Positions 34,793-43,340 of a stretch of 64,000 nt of DNA are shown here, piece after piece; position 1 is the first letter of the stretch, and every line of letters starts with the position of its first letter. The stretch is from Armatimonadota bacterium. GTDB lineage: Bacteria; Armatimonadota; Fimbriimonadia; Fimbriimonadales; ATM1. The notes below the pieces were generated by a model, which was given only the letters and a program-made list of their open reading frames with translations, was not told where the DNA came from and did not search any database. The stretch spans positions 1 through 64,000 of the forward strand of contig QEUM01000007.1 in NCBI GenBank assembly GCA_003577165.1, given 5' to 3'. The position numbers were made by a program, and so were the translations under genes.

Positions 34793-35710
34793 TTGACGGC
34801 CGTGGTCATTGGCTACCGGCGGGTGCCACCCAGCCGGATCGAGTTCGGAGTCGCCCTCAGGCTGTACGACGAGGACCGGGTCACAGAGGCGTACAACGCG
34901 GCCCTCGACGCCGGTTTGGGCGAGGAAGGGGAGTATGCCCTCTGGTTCCGGCAGATCGAGGCTGAAGCCGTCACGCGAGCGCGGTCTACCGTTCGGAAAA
35001 TCGACGACTACCTCGAGGTCGAGTTCATCCCCGCCGAGGCTTGGATGGGAGTGGACAGCCTGACCGGGCTCGCTCAGGGCTCCATACAAGCCGTGTGCGA
35101 CCGTCTCGCTTGGAAGTCGCAGGCGCGAACTCGCGTCACGGTTCTTGCAAAGGACGTGGATACCCCGTTCGCGACGAACCCCGACGGCTACTGCGTTCGG
35201 AAGAACGAATTCTTTAAGATCTGCATTCCCGCTTACGTACTCGAAGACGAAGTCGAATTGTCCGCAGCCATCAGCCACGAGTACGTCCACGTGGTGAGCA
35301 TGCTTACGGGGGGGGAGTATGTTGAGCCATGGTTCGACGAAGGTGTGGCCGTACACCTCGCAGGGGAGAGGGACGATGAAATACTCCAAGAGATACGCCT
35401 TGGACGGTGGCCCTGGCTGTCTCCGAGGGAACTCAACTTCAAGGTCCGAAGCGACGAAGCCGACTTCGAGGACGCGGACAGCGTGCTCGCAGCCTACCAG
35501 CAGGCTGGCCTCGTCGTGGGTGAGGTCGTTTCCGTCGTTGGCGAACCTGCGCTTCTCAAAGTCTTCGAGCGCTCGCAGAAGCACTCCTTCTGGCGGATGC
35601 TCCTGCTCACTGCAACGGGAACCACCGCGTTCGACAGCGCATTGAAGAGCGTCACAGGTAAGAGCAAACCGTGGTTCTTCGAACAGGCGCGGAGGCGACT
35701 CTTCGGTTGA
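34793..35710 (+). CDS. Peptidase MA-like zinc metallopeptidase
   Basis: A 305-residue protein with the gluzincin motif SHEYVHVVSM (HExxH at about 164-168) and, 16 residues later, WFDEGVAVHLAGE, which supplies the Glu third ligand. This is the pattern of the peptidase MA superfamily. No signal peptide is evident from the TTG start at 34793, although one could be hidden if the true start is further in. It overlaps aat by four bases. Substrate and location are unknown. Confidence 0.75.
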   Translation: MTAVVIGYRRVPPSRIEFGVALRLYDEDRVTEAYNAALDAGLGEEGEYALWFRQIEAEAVTRARSTVRKIDDYLEVEFIPAEAWMGVDSLTGLAQGSIQAVCDRLAWKSQARTRVTVLAKDVDTPFATNPDGYCVRKNEFFKICIPAYVLEDEVELSAAISHEYVHVVSMLTGGEYVEPWFDEGVAVHLAGERDDEILQEIRLGRWPWLSPRELNFKVRSDEADFEDADSVLAAYQQAGLVVGEVVSVVGEPALLKVFERSQKHSFWRMLLLTATGTTAFDSALKSVTGKSKPWFFEQARRRLFG

Positions 35711-36273
35711 ACGACGACCTCGCTCCTGAACTTCTCTTAAGCGCATACGCGCAGGGCGTCTTCCCGATGGACTGCGACGGGGAAGTCTGCTGGTTCCGGC
35801 CGTTGCGGCGGGCAATCCTGCCGGTCGGCGGGTTTCGAGCGTCCAGGAGCCTGAAGCGGAGCGCAAAGAGATACGAAATCACTTTCGACAAGGGGTACAC
35901 CGACGTGATAAGGGCCTGCGCCGACAGGGAGGAGACTTGGATCTCCGAGGAGTTCGTTCGCGCATACACCGGCCTCTTCGAGCGCGGCTTCGGACATTCG
36001 TGCGAGGCATGGGTGGGGGAACAGTTAGTAGGGGGCGTGTACGGGGTTGCTTTGTGCGGCGCATTCATGGCCGAGTCCATGTTTCATAGGGCTACGGACG
36101 CCGGCAAGGTTGCGCTCTGGCGGCTCGTCGAGCGCCTCGAGTCCTCAGGCTATGCGCTCATCGACGTCCAATACATCACGCCGCATCTGGAGGCCCTGGG
36201 AGCAATTGAGATCTCTCGCAGGGAATATGAAGAGAGGCTTGCGGAAGCGCTCAAACTGCTGCCGCGTTGGTGA
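35707..36273 (+). CDS. aat: Leucyl/phenylalanyl-tRNA-protein transferase
   Basis: A 188-residue enzyme that adds Leu or Phe to proteins with N-terminal Lys or Arg, marking them for ClpAP degradation (N-degron pathway). Signatures include LLLSAYAQGVFPMDCDGEVC, WFRPLRRAILPVGGF, CEAWVGEQLVGGVYGVALCG and DVQYITPHLEALGAIEISRR. TTG 35707 overlaps the stop of the preceding gene (TTGA), which fixes the start. Confidence 0.95.
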   Translation: MNDDLAPELLLSAYAQGVFPMDCDGEVCWFRPLRRAILPVGGFRASRSLKRSAKRYEITFDKGYTDVIRACADREETWISEEFVRAYTGLFERGFGHSCEAWVGEQLVGGVYGVALCGAFMAESMFHRATDAGKVALWRLVERLESSGYALIDVQYITPHLEALGAIEISRREYEERLAEALKLLPRW

Positions 36274-36282
36274 GCGGAGCCG

Positions 36283-38481
36283 TCAGGCCTTCTCAAGTCT
36301 TGCGTACCGATTCATCAACTTCTTCGTACCGTGAATTCCAGGGAACGCGACCGTGATTTCGCTATCGTCCTGCACGGGAATGCAGTGCACGACGAACCCA
36401 ACTCCAAACTCCGGGTGCCGCACCTGGGTGCCCACTTCGAACGGAGGATTCCAAGCCGTCTCCGTGTTCGCCGACGGGACGCGCCCGTGCTGGGCGCGCT
36501 GATACTCATAGGCGGAAACTGATTGAGTGCGAGGGCGCGCGCTTTCCAATTTCGTGCGCTCCACCAGAGTGGTCAGAAGTTCGGTGGGAATCTGTTGCAC
36601 GAACTGACTGAGTTGAGGCGACGTGGAGAATCCCATTTGCTGTCGGTGCACGCACCAGGTGAGGTGCAATTGCTCTCTTGCGCGAGTCATCGCAACGTAG
36701 CAGAGCCTTCTCTCTTCCTCGATTCCTCGCACAGCCGACAGAGAGCGGGAGTGAGGGAAGACCCCTTCTTCGAGTCCTGCGACGAAGACGATCGGGAATT
36801 CCAGGCCCTTGGCGGAGTGGGCGGTCATCAGCGACACCGCGTCCTCCGATTCGATCAACTGGTCGATGTCCGAGAGCAGTGAGATCTCTTGCAGGTAGGT
36901 GACCAGGTCATGCTCGCCCGGCTCCTCGTCGTATCGCTGTGCTGCGTTGAGCAGTTCCTGCAAGTTTTCAAGGCGTGCTCTCGACTCGTGCGTGTCTTCT
37001 GCGCGGAGCGCGTCGGCGTAACCGCTCCCCTTCTGCAATTCGAAGAGCACAGGCGCGACGCGCCCAGACTCCGCGATCTCCCTTGCGCGCTGAATGCACC
37101 GGATGAATTTCTTGATGGCATCCGCCTGCTTCTGGTTGAGGGCCTGCTGAAATTCTCCGCTCTGCAGGGCATCCCAGAGCGGAATCGCCTGTGCGTGTTC
37201 CTCCAACTTGGTGAGAGTGACGGTCCCAATCCCGCGAGGCGGCTCGTTGACGACGCGCAGCAGGCTGACGGTGTCGTTCGGGTTGGCTGTGACTTTCAAG
37301 TAGGCCAGCATGTCCTTGATCTCTTTGCGTTCGTAGAATCTCTGGCCCCCGATGACAACGTGAGGAATGCGCGCGGAGCGGAACACTTCCTCAAACTCGC
37401 GGCTCTGAGCATTTGTGCGGAACAGGATCGCGTAGTGGCCGTACTTCCGTCCGCCCTCTGCGACGCCTGTTTGAATGACGTTTGCGATGAGCATCGCCTC
37501 ATCCCGTGGAGTACCGACCTCGGTGAGCGTCACCGGAACACCCGCCTCGTTATCCGTCCGAAGGATCTTGGGCGCGCGACTGCGATTATGCTTGATCACC
37601 TCGTGCGCCGCCTGCAGTATGCGCTTGGTGCTGCGATAGTTCCGTTCGAGAGTGACGACCGTCACATCCGGCAGCTGTTTTGAAAACTGGAGGATAAGCG
37701 ACACATCGGCTCCGCGCCAGGAATAGATGGACTGGTCGTCATCGCCGACGATTGTTATGTTCTTGTGCTCCTCACCTAATAGCATCACGAGGCCGTACTG
37801 GGACTGGTTCACGTCCTGAAATTCGTCGACCAAGATGTGCTGGAACCTCTGCTGGTATGCCTGTCTGGCATCCGCCCGTTCCTTGAGCAATTTGAGAGCG
37901 AAGAGCACCATGTCATCGAAGTCGAGGGCGCGATTCTTCCTCAGTTGCTCGACGTACTCGGGATAGATGTCGGCAACGAAGGACTCGAATCCACTCATCG
38001 CGTCCTTCGCGTACGCCTCCGGGCTGATCTGCTTCTCTTTGGCTCGACTGATTTCGCTCAGCACCGCCCGTGGCGTGATCGAGCGATCCGAAATGTCCAA
38101 CTTCTTGATGATCGCCCGCACAAGAGAGACTTGATCGGAATCGTCATAAATCGTGAAGTTGCGATCCACGCCGATGAGCTGTCCGCTTTCCCGCAATATG
38201 CGGCCGCACATACTGTGAAACGTTCCAAGCCAGATTCCGCGCGCCGAGTCGCCGACTAAGGACTCAACCCTTTCCCTCATCTCCCTCGCAGCCTTGTTTG
38301 TGAACGTCACGGCGAAGATGCTCGACGGGCGAACGCCTCGCTCGATCAGGTGGGCGATTCTGTACGTGATAACCCTCGTCTTGCCGCTGCCGGCGCCGGC
38401 GAAGATGGCGAGCGGCCCGCCTTCGTGCAGGACTGCCGATCTTTGTTCTGGGTTCAGTGAATCGTAATCAATGCGCTGCAT
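36283..38481 (-). CDS. pcrA: ATP-dependent DNA helicase UvrD/PcrA
   Basis: A 732-residue superfamily 1A helicase. It has Q motif and Walker A (SAVLHEGGPLAIFAGAGSGKT), motif Ia (ITYRIAHLIERGVRPSSIFA), motif II DEFQDVNQSQ, motif III ITIVGDDDQSIYSWRGAD, and motif VI CYVAMTRAREQLHLT. It unwinds DNA in nucleotide excision and mismatch repair and clears RecA. The C-terminal tail resembles the PcrA/UvrD Tudor-like end (VGTQVRHPEFGVGFVV). It sits alone, convergent to aat. Confidence 0.94.
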   Translation of the reverse strand: MQRIDYDSLNPEQRSAVLHEGGPLAIFAGAGSGKTRVITYRIAHLIERGVRPSSIFAVTFTNKAAREMRERVESLVGDSARGIWLGTFHSMCGRILRESGQLIGVDRNFTIYDDSDQVSLVRAIIKKLDISDRSITPRAVLSEISRAKEKQISPEAYAKDAMSGFESFVADIYPEYVEQLRKNRALDFDDMVLFALKLLKERADARQAYQQRFQHILVDEFQDVNQSQYGLVMLLGEEHKNITIVGDDDQSIYSWRGADVSLILQFSKQLPDVTVVTLERNYRSTKRILQAAHEVIKHNRSRAPKILRTDNEAGVPVTLTEVGTPRDEAMLIANVIQTGVAEGGRKYGHYAILFRTNAQSREFEEVFRSARIPHVVIGGQRFYERKEIKDMLAYLKVTANPNDTVSLLRVVNEPPRGIGTVTLTKLEEHAQAIPLWDALQSGEFQQALNQKQADAIKKFIRCIQRAREIAESGRVAPVLFELQKGSGYADALRAEDTHESRARLENLQELLNAAQRYDEEPGEHDLVTYLQEISLLSDIDQLIESEDAVSLMTAHSAKGLEFPIVFVAGLEEGVFPHSRSLSAVRGIEEERRLCYVAMTRAREQLHLTWCVHRQQMGFSTSPQLSQFVQQIPTELLTTLVERTKLESARPRTQSVSAYEYQRAQHGRVPSANTETAWNPPFEVGTQVRHPEFGVGFVVHCIPVQDDSEITVAFPGIHGTKKLMNRYARLEKA

Positions 38482-38506
38482 TGAGGAGGTCGCGAATTGT
38501 ACCTTC

Positions 38507-39529
38507 CTAAGCCCAGGCAGAGGGAACGAAAAGGGCTTCGTACTGTCGAATTGCGAAACGATCCGTCATGCCGGATAGATAATCAATCGCGCCCTGAAAC
38601 CCCGTGTAGGCTTCCGGCATGCTGTCCTCATGCTCCACGTAGTAACGGAAGAGAGATGTGACCACGTGCTGCGCCTTCTTCACATCGGGCACTTCTTTTG
38701 AATAGGTCAAGTAGACGTTCTCGAAAAGGTACTCCTTCATCGAGTTCAAACGCCGAGCCATCACTGCGCTGAACTCCACCGCCGGCCTCGATGCGCTCGT
38801 TTCGATGATGTCCGAGACCATTGCTGAAATTCGCTGCGAGTGGCTGGCTCCCAGATCCTGAAAGTCCTTAGGTAGCGCCTCGAGCGACATCCATCCGGCT
38901 CGGACGGCATCGTCCAAGTCGTGATTCAAGTACGCGATTCGGTCGCAGAGGCGGACGACGGCGGCTTCGAGCGACGGCGTTTCGCTTGGATCGAATTCGC
39001 CGATGTCCGTTCTGCCCTTGCTGTGCCCCGCCACGCCCTCAATCGTCTCGACACATAGATTCAGGCCCTGTCCGTCGCGCTCGAGCTGTTGCAGCACCCG
39101 CACGCTCTGTTCGTAGTGCTTGAATCCCGAATTCGGGCGCAGACTGCGCACCGCTTCGTCGAGCGCGTGCTCGCCGGCGTGGCCGAACGGCGTGTGCCCG
39201 ACGTCATGCCCAAGCGCGATCGCCTCGGTCAGATCTTCGTTGAGCCTCAAAGCACGCGCGACGGTTCTCGATATCTGCGCCACCTCGAGCGTGTGGGTGA
39301 GTCGAGTGCGATAGTGATCCTGCTCCGGCCGAATGAAGACCTGAGTCTTGTGCATCAACCTGCGAAAACTCTTGCTGTGCAGGATGCGATCGCGATCTCG
39401 TTGAAAGCAGGTGCGAACCGAATCGGGTTGCTCCTCTACTGCTCGCCCGCGACTCTCTGCCGAAAGCGACGCATAGGGGGCGAGCGTCTCCCGCTCGATC
39501 TGCTCAGTGCGTGATCTGATGGAGTTCAT
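38507..39529 (-). CDS. dgt: Deoxyguanosinetriphosphate triphosphohydrolase-like (dGTPase)
   Basis: A 340-residue HD-domain dNTPase. The HD motif is in EDLTEAIALGHDVGHTPFGH, with the flanking HTLEVAQISRTVARALRLNE and the N-terminal RDRILHSKSFRRLMHKTQVF. It hydrolyses dNTPs to nucleosides and tripolyphosphate. The last Met-rich part (DSMPEAYTGFQGAIDYLSGM) matches the family. The start ATG 39529 overlaps the upstream glycosyltransferase end by 26 bases, so it is in an operon with it. Confidence 0.94.
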   Translation of the reverse strand: MNSIRSRTEQIERETLAPYASLSAESRGRAVEEQPDSVRTCFQRDRDRILHSKSFRRLMHKTQVFIRPEQDHYRTRLTHTLEVAQISRTVARALRLNEDLTEAIALGHDVGHTPFGHAGEHALDEAVRSLRPNSGFKHYEQSVRVLQQLERDGQGLNLCVETIEGVAGHSKGRTDIGEFDPSETPSLEAAVVRLCDRIAYLNHDLDDAVRAGWMSLEALPKDFQDLGASHSQRISAMVSDIIETSASRPAVEFSAVMARRLNSMKEYLFENVYLTYSKEVPDVKKAQHVVTSLFRYYVEHEDSMPEAYTGFQGAIDYLSGMTDRFAIRQYEALFVPSAWA

Positions 39530-40697
39530 CTGACGGTGTGGATAGGCCTGTCGGCAATGCCCGCTGGCGGATCGCAGATTCGTAGACCTCGAGAACCTGG
39601 TTGCACATGTCGGACATGGAGAACGCCTTTGCGCTCCTCTTTGCGCCCTCGCTCAAGCGCCCGTGAAGGCTGGGATTGGAGAGGATCCTGAGGACGCACT
39701 CCGCGAAATCACGCGGGCTGTTCGGCACTACGAAGCCATTGACATCCTCTTCGACGGCCAGGCTTGCCCCACCCCCGTGCACGGCGACTGCGGGCACTCC
39801 GTGCGCCATCGCTTCCCCAATCACCAAGCCCTGGGTCTCGGTCATGCTCGTGAACACGAACATGTCCGACGCGATGTAGTATTGACTCACCTCGCTCCTC
39901 GGAACGAACCCTGTGAAGAGCACACGGTCGCCGATTCCGAGGTTTCGGACGAGCATCTGGCATTGCGCACGGTAGGGCCCGTCCCCGACGATCCAAAGCC
40001 TCGCATCGTCGCGCGCGTCGAGAATGAGTTTCGCCGCATGCACGAGCACGTCCATGTTCTTCTCTTTCGCAATGCGGCCGACGTAGAGCAGCATCTTCTC
40101 GTCTTGACGCGCGCCGACTCGCAGCCTCGCCTCCTGCTGAGTGACCTTCGGATTCAGCCGTATCCCCGTTGGAATGATCGTGATCGGCGTGCGAATCTCG
40201 TTCCGCCGCAATGAGCGTAACGCCGCCTCACTCGGGACGATCACATGATCGCACAGGTTGTAGTAGTACCGTGTGTGCTTGCGAATCTTGTTGAACGTGT
40301 ACCACTTCGGGAAGTACGGAATGTAGTGGGCATACTTCTCGTACAGCGTGTGGTACGTGCTTACGATCGGCAGGTCATGCGATTCAGCCCATCGGAGCCC
40401 GACGAACCCGACTGTGAACGGCGTGTGCGTGTGGATGATGTCGAACGTGTGCCTGCGAAACTGCCGCAGCGTCCCATAGAAGGGTGGAACCGCCAGCGGA
40501 TAGTCGCGGGTGAACGGCGTCCGAATGGACCGCATCCTGTAAACGTTGGCGTCTCTGTCCTTGTGACGCGGAAAGGCCGACGTGAAGATGTGCACCGAAT
40601 GGCCCCTCGCACGCAACTCTTCCACCAGGGCCTCGATGCTGATCGACACCCCGTTGACGATGGGCGTGTAACTGTCGGAAAAGACCGCGACGCGCAA
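39504..40697 (-). CDS. Glycosyltransferase family 4
   Basis: A 397-residue GT-B transferase. TTG 40697 is chosen: it starts one base after the upstream gene's stop, with GAGG in front, and begins LRVAVFSDSYTPIVNGVSIS as in this family. The C-terminal donor-binding pattern is clear (VGRIAKEKNMDVLVHAAKLI, then SMTETQGLVIGEAMAHGVPA). Enzymes with this N-terminus include PimB-like and glycolipid mannosyl- or glucosyltransferases. Donor and acceptor are not readable from sequence. Confidence 0.87.
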   Translation of the reverse strand: MRVAVFSDSYTPIVNGVSISIEALVEELRARGHSVHIFTSAFPRHKDRDANVYRMRSIRTPFTRDYPLAVPPFYGTLRQFRRHTFDIIHTHTPFTVGFVGLRWAESHDLPIVSTYHTLYEKYAHYIPYFPKWYTFNKIRKHTRYYYNLCDHVIVPSEAALRSLRRNEIRTPITIIPTGIRLNPKVTQQEARLRVGARQDEKMLLYVGRIAKEKNMDVLVHAAKLILDARDDARLWIVGDGPYRAQCQMLVRNLGIGDRVLFTGFVPRSEVSQYYIASDMFVFTSMTETQGLVIGEAMAHGVPAVAVHGGGASLAVEEDVNGFVVPNSPRDFAECVLRILSNPSLHGRLSEGAKRSAKAFSMSDMCNQVLEVYESAIRQRALPTGLSTPSDELHQITH

Positions 40698-40698
40698 A

Positions 40699-41337
40699 CT
40701 ACCCCTCAGGATTCCTCCCGTACTTCTCGACAAACTCTACGACGCCCGACAGCCGAAACCTCCTCTGGTTGCCCTTCGTCCGGTGGTGCGAGAGCCAACC
40801 GCGGTTTGTGTAGCGCCGGACCGTCGCAGGACACACGCCCAGGAGACGGGAAGCGTCTTCGAGCGTGAGTTCCGGGTCGACCATGTTTCGGATCAGGTCC
40901 TCCCGAGACTGCCGAAACTTCTTCGTGTAGTACTTCTGAGTGACGGTGTCGTCGTATACACCGGCAAGAAACTTCAAGTTCTTCGGCACAGCCTGCCAAA
41001 GTTTCTCCATCTCATCTGTCAGAACTGGTTTCCTCGGCTTCGTCCTTCTCTGCCGGGGCCTCGGCGCTTCCATGCTCGTTCGCTTGAGCCGCTTTTTGTC
41101 GGTGGGCTCGCCGGCGGTCACGGCAACGGCTTCTTTCTGACGCGCGCCGGAAGTTCGGATCGCCTCGACGAGCGCGCTTGCAGAGTTCTTGGCCTTCGGC
41201 CGATTCGCAGGCTTTGGCGTCGAAGCGGCCTCGCCTGAAGTGAGCTTCGGCTCCTTCTTCGATTCCGTCTTGCCCGAAGGAAGGTCGCGAAACGCCTGCT
41301 CGATATACTCGTAAGGGTCGAAATCACCTTTTCTCAT
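40699..41337 (-). CDS. Helix-turn-helix regulator with disordered N-terminus
   Basis: A 212-residue protein from ATG 41337, preceded by AAGGAGG. The C-terminal 55 residues form a MerR/excisionase-type HTH (LTLEDASRLLGVCPATVRRY, then TNRGWLSHHRTKGNQRRFRL). Residues 20-100 are charged and low complexity (KTESKKEPKLTSGEAAST), so probably disordered. It is in an operon with the GT4 gene downstream and overlaps queA upstream by 14 bases. The target promoter is unknown. Confidence 0.75.
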   Translation of the reverse strand: MRKGDFDPYEYIEQAFRDLPSGKTESKKEPKLTSGEAASTPKPANRPKAKNSASALVEAIRTSGARQKEAVAVTAGEPTDKKRLKRTSMEAPRPRQRRTKPRKPVLTDEMEKLWQAVPKNLKFLAGVYDDTVTQKYYTKKFRQSREDLIRNMVDPELTLEDASRLLGVCPATVRRYTNRGWLSHHRTKGNQRRFRLSGVVEFVEKYGRNPEG

Positions 41338-42361
41338 GTGTCCTCCTTGGTTTGATGAACATCGAATCTCCGAAACTGAGGAAGCGATACCCTTCGCTGA
41401 GCGCGGTTTCATATGACGCCATCAGCATCTCCCGTCCGCAGAGGGCCGCCACCAAGAGCAGCATCGTAGTTCGAGGCATGTGGAAATTCGTGATCAGGCC
41501 GTCCACGGCCTGAAACTCGTAGCCCGGCGTGATGAATAGAGTTGTGACTCCCGATCCTGCGGCCACGCGCCTCGTGTCCACCGCCGCGGATTCGAGGGTC
41601 CGAACCGATGTCGTGCCCACGGCGATCACGGAGCCTTTGCAGTCGTTGATCGTCTCCGCGGCCTCCTCGCTCACCGTCCATCTCTCCCCGTGCATCTTGT
41701 GGTCGGCTGGGTCTTCCGAGCGGATCGGTCGGAAAGTGTCGAGACTGACGTCGAGGGTCACGCGAGCGATGCGAACTCCCTTCTCCCGGATGCGCTCCAA
41801 CACCTCTTCGGTGAAGTGGAGCCCGGCGGTTGGAGCAGCGGAACTTCCGGGTATTGCCGAGTAAACGGTCTGATATCGGTCCGGATCTGCAGTTCGGTCG
41901 TGGATGTATGGCGGAAGGGGAGTTTCGCCCAGTTGAGCCAAGGCCTCTCGCCAGGGAGTGGCATCGTCGAAGCGCACGATTCGCCGTCCGTCCGGCTTTA
42001 CGTCCTCGACGATCGCCCGCCCGCCACCGATTCGAATCACTGCGCCCGGCTGCAGCCTCCTGCCCGGAGACACGAGCGCCTCGAACGCGCTGTCCCCGAT
42101 GTTCTGCATGAGCAGGAGCTCCACCCGCCCGCCGGTCGCCTTCGTTCCGTAGACGCGGAGCGCAGACACCCGAGTGTCGTTCACAACCAGAACGTCGTCA
42201 GGCTCGAGTTCGTGGACGATGTCGCGGAAGATTCGATGCTCGACACGCTTTTCGTACGGGTCGATCACCATCAGACGGCTCGAATCGCGAGGCTCCGCGG
42301 GTGCCTGCGCGATCGCCTCTTCGGGAAGGTCGTAGTCGAAGTCCGACAGGGTCAGTCTCAT
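41324..42361 (-). CDS. queA: S-adenosylmethionine:tRNA ribosyltransferase-isomerase QueA
   Basis: A 345-residue enzyme that forms epoxyqueuosine on tRNA from AdoMet. Signatures include MRLTLSDFDYDLPEEAIAQA, VVNDTRVSALRVYGTKATGG, TAGLHFTEEVLERIREKGVR and ETALSEGYRFLSFGDSMFI. The start ATG 42361 overlaps the HAD gene's stop as ATGA; a longer N-terminal extension to 42655 lies antisense-like and does not fit. Other queuosine genes are not seen nearby. Confidence 0.96.
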   Translation of the reverse strand: MRLTLSDFDYDLPEEAIAQAPAEPRDSSRLMVIDPYEKRVEHRIFRDIVHELEPDDVLVVNDTRVSALRVYGTKATGGRVELLLMQNIGDSAFEALVSPGRRLQPGAVIRIGGGRAIVEDVKPDGRRIVRFDDATPWREALAQLGETPLPPYIHDRTADPDRYQTVYSAIPGSSAAPTAGLHFTEEVLERIREKGVRIARVTLDVSLDTFRPIRSEDPADHKMHGERWTVSEEAAETINDCKGSVIAVGTTSVRTLESAAVDTRRVAAGSGVTTLFITPGYEFQAVDGLITNFHMPRTTMLLLVAALCGREMLMASYETALSEGYRFLSFGDSMFIKPRRTHEKR

Positions 42362-43044
42362 AGGGCTTCCTGAACCTCGATGAGAGTGCAGATGCGGTTC
42401 GCAGACCGATCCGAAGGGGAGAACCGATCCAGATGAAGAGACTGGAGCCCCGCGTCGGTCGCGCCGAGGTAGTCGTCTTCGTAACTGTCTCCTACGTGAA
42501 GCAGTTGCGACGGTGAGACGCCGGACCTTCGGACGGCCTCTTCGAAAATCCTCCGGTCGGGCTTTTCGACGCCGAACTCCAGCGAAGCGATCACGAAATC
42601 GAATCGGTCGTGTATTCCCAGGTTCTTGAGTACGGTGTGCAGCGACGAATCCCAATTGCTGATGATGCCTGCGCGCACGTTGCCGAGCGAGTCGAGAGTC
42701 GGAACGACGTCGTCATAGAGGCTCCACAAATCGCTCTCCGGCCCTAACACGGTCGAAGAGCACAGTTCGAACATCGCCCGACCCAGAGCAGGATCGGATC
42801 CCATGTCGATCAGCCAGTCTTCGAGAAGGCCTTGCCAAAACCGGCGAATCTCCGCCGGGTCACCCCTGCGCTCCACTTCGACGTGCTTCTCACGTGCCGC
42901 AGAGTGCAGGCGCGCATAACGCTCCCTCGCGTCTACCGGGAGTTCGATGCCGAGACGCTTCGCGGAACTCACGGCAACGCCAGCTGGATCCCATCGGTGA
43001 TCCACGATCGTGCCTGCAGCGTCGAAAGTAACAACCTGAATCAT
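42358..43044 (-). CDS. HAD-family hydrolase
   Basis: A 228-residue HAD phosphatase-like enzyme with motif I VVTFDAAGTIVD (DxAGT variant, Ala in the usual second Asp position, as in HDHD3-type members), motif II in IISNWDSSLHTVL, and motif IV in LLHVGDSYEDDYLGATDAGL. ATG 43044 is chosen, forming an ATGA overlap with the preceding gene's stop; it also overlaps queA by ATGA. The Ala may lower phosphatase activity. Substrate unknown. Confidence 0.85.
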   Translation of the reverse strand: MIQVVTFDAAGTIVDHRWDPAGVAVSSAKRLGIELPVDARERYARLHSAAREKHVEVERRGDPAEIRRFWQGLLEDWLIDMGSDPALGRAMFELCSSTVLGPESDLWSLYDDVVPTLDSLGNVRAGIISNWDSSLHTVLKNLGIHDRFDFVIASLEFGVEKPDRRIFEEAVRRSGVSPSQLLHVGDSYEDDYLGATDAGLQSLHLDRFSPSDRSANRICTLIEVQEAL

Positions 43045-43313
43045 CGTCGCAACCAGCCTGCGATCCACAAGATCAGCGTCAGGAGTGCGCTGAGAAGGAG
43101 CATCGAAGTGATGGGAAAGAAGAAAGTGAAGTTGTCCCTTTCGACACGCACGTCACCGGGAAGCGAGAACAGCCTCAGCCAGGGAATTCGAGAGCCCGCC
43201 ATCATGAGCAGCCCCAACCCGGCCATGCCGAGGCCGGCGATGAGGAGGAACTTGCCGATGCCGGTGGCGTCGCCCACGGTTGAATCTTGGCCGATGGGTC
43301 CATAAAAATGCAA
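43041..43313 (-). CDS. DUF2905 family membrane protein
   Basis: A 90-residue protein with two hydrophobic segments (IGKFLLIAGLGMAGLGLLMM and the C-terminal MLLLSALLTLILWIAGW), joined by the family signature RLFSLPGDVRVERDNFTFFF. These match DUF2905, a small inner-membrane family of unknown function. The ATG at 43313 gives an N-tail of MHFYGPIGQDSTVGDATG. It overlaps the downstream HAD gene by four bases and belongs to that operon. Confidence 0.82.
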   Translation of the reverse strand: MHFYGPIGQDSTVGDATGIGKFLLIAGLGMAGLGLLMMAGSRIPWLRLFSLPGDVRVERDNFTFFFPITSMLLLSALLTLILWIAGWLRR

Positions 43314-43340
43314 GTTTATAGACGATAACTGTACGAAGGT